A stretch of 64,000 nucleotides of DNA from Neoarius graeffei (lineage: Eukaryota; Chordata; Actinopteri; Siluriformes; Ariidae), in contig NC_083570.1 in NCBI RefSeq assembly GCF_027579695.1, positions 4,123,001 through 4,187,000 on the forward strand, written 5' to 3'. Position numbers and translations under genes: made by a program. This document shows positions 62,731 to 64,000 of the stretch, piece after piece (the stretch's first letter is position 1; every line of letters begins with the position of its first letter). The notes below the pieces were generated by a model, which worked only from the letters and a program-made list of their open reading frames with translations, had not been told where the DNA came from and did no database searches.

Positions 62731-64000
62731 TTATCCCTAATCTATCCCCAATGAGCAAGCCTGTGGCGACGGTGGCAAGGAAAAACTCCCTCAGACGACA
62801 TGAGGAAGAAACCTCGAGAGGAACCAGACTCAAAAGGGAACCCATCCTCATTTGGGCAACAACAGACAGCCTGACTATAATATTAACAGTTTTAACAGGT
62901 ATAACCCTCAACTGTCCTCATGCGGCCGTCCTTCACAGGAGTGGGGCGATAAAACTCCGACCAGACACAGGGCACCAGGATGGATCAAGCAGGTCCGAGG
63001 GGCAGAAGAGGCCAGCATCCCAATCCCAGGCCCAACATGTAACCCAGAGGGACAGATGGGGGGGGGGAGAGAGAGAGAGAGAGAAAGAAAACACGTTGTT
63101 AGGTATGCCCTAAAAATGACAAGTATTAAATCTGTGTGGTAGGCTCATCAGGCATAACACACAATGGCATGTTAATATGGTAAAATATATCATGACCTGC
63201 TCTGGCTGGATGCTTGATTGGGTGATGGGAGCACACTCCTCAGCAATGATGAGATGCAGATGGGACCCTTAGGGCTGGCCAAGACAATTCAGTTACATTT
63301 CACCGGGTCTGGGACATGCGACAGAATGTCTGACGGCCGATTCCCTGCAGGCTACGATAGCCAGTCGAGGTGTCCACCGTCTCCACCAAAAGATTTCCTG
63401 TTGACTCCATGTAACTCAGAGGGACAGATTTGGGGTGGGGGGGAGGGAAAGAAAACACAGGTGTTTAGGTATGCCCAATGTCACTTGAATAAGTAGGAAC
63501 AGTATACATATTGCACCGAGTGCAAGCAGGGACTCCGGCAACTAACTATGACAGCATAACTAAAAGGAGAGAGCCAGAAGGTAACACAGGCATGAGGGAG
63601 GCCCAGGACATAAAGCAGCCAGCCACCACACCGTCAACAAACTCGAGTGAGCAAGCGAGTGGGGACTGACAGCATCCATACATCCCAGTTTACCAAAACA
63701 CTCTATGTCTGAGGACCCTCCAGATCTACTCCTTTACCTCATAAACACCATTAACAAAAGGCTTGACTAAACAGATATGTTTTCAGCCTAGACTTAAATG
63801 CTGAGACTGTGTCTGATTCCCGAACATTACTTGGAAGGCTGTTCCATAACAGTGGGGCTTTGTAAGAAAAGGCTCTGCCCCCTGATGTAGCTTTCACTAT
63901 ACGAGGTACCAGCAGATAGCCTGCACCTTTTGATCTAAGTAGGCGTGGTGGGTCATAGAGGAGCAGAAGTTCACTCAGGTACTGTGGTGCGAGACCATTT
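62731..64000. repeat. Right part of the split interspersed repeat
   Basis: Contains GGTGGCAAGGAAAAACTCCC and GAGGAAGAAACCTCGAGAGG, a phrase I recognise from a very common fish repeat whose other part (GTACAGCGCTTTTAAC) is at 59905. It includes a G/GA-rich tract at 63058-63085 and a second similar phrase at 63418 (CAGAGGGACAGATTTGGGGT against 63043 CCAGAGGGACAGATGGGGGG). It runs off the window. The frames at 62631-63142 are probably not genes. Confidence 0.55.

Noticed and set aside
62631-63142. Protein gene at the right end
   Set aside because: The frame runs through a common interspersed repeat and a GA microsatellite; no domain seen.

Overview
This is a vertebrate genome window, almost certainly from a ray-finned (teleost) fish. 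The evidence is the SINE, LINE and DNA-transposon families present (a tRNA-derived SINE, a Rex3/RTE LINE, L2-type LINEs, Tc1 elements, Gmr1-like and sushi-like Ty3/gypsy elements) and one intact fish-type TRIM (finTRIM-like) gene. An otophysan such as a catfish is a guess from the SINE and L2 types and cannot be proved from the sequence alone. No bacterial features, CRISPR array, rRNA or genuine tRNA gene were seen.

Layout. 1-5 kb: the end of a hAT transposase relic, a SINE and AT-rich sequence without genes. 4.9-7 kb: two short inverted-repeat elements, one holding a THAP-domain first exon behind a YY1-type site, the other holding the N-terminal end of a RecQ-like helicase. 7-16 kb: SINEs, a CpG-rich promoter-like patch (8.5 kb) and broken TRIM copies on the minus strand. 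16-29 kb: a Gmr1-like gypsy element split by a Rex3 LINE, a Tc1 relic, a hAT element and a second Tc1 element, which itself holds an L2 LINE. 29-34.6 kb: two Gmr1-like gypsy relics back to back in opposite orientation, the second split by a SINE and a 772-bp hAT element. 34.6-38 kb: an inverted duplicate of the 9.7-11.3 kb region, split by a SINE and a hAT element.

38.9-43.3 kb holds the only convincing intact host gene: a six-exon TRIM (RING, B-boxes, coiled coil, B30.2) whose splice phases all join. Its first intron is filled with transposon debris. 43.5-46 kb: a SINE, a solo LTR and a LINE relic. 46-58.5 kb: a Tc1 copy with an L2 LINE in it, followed directly by nested elements: an outer inverted-repeat element, in it a SINE and a second palindromic element, and in that a complete sushi-type Ty3/gypsy retrotransposon (52510-57819). 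58.5-59.6 kb repeats the 8.7-9.6 kb segment. 59.6-64 kb: a Rex3 fragment and an interspersed repeat split by a 2.7-kb element with a 1,077-bp internal tandem duplication.

The most informative single object is the gypsy element at 52.5-57.8 kb. Its 483-bp LTRs are near-identical and flanked by a 5-bp duplication. Gag and Pol are intact. A GGGAAAA slippery heptamer sits 5 nt upstream of a perfect 8-bp stem with pseudoknot potential. An 11-nt primer-binding site is complementary to the predicted 5' end of its own RNA, which indicates Tf1/sushi-type self-priming. The family is the one that gave rise to PEG10/RTL genes.
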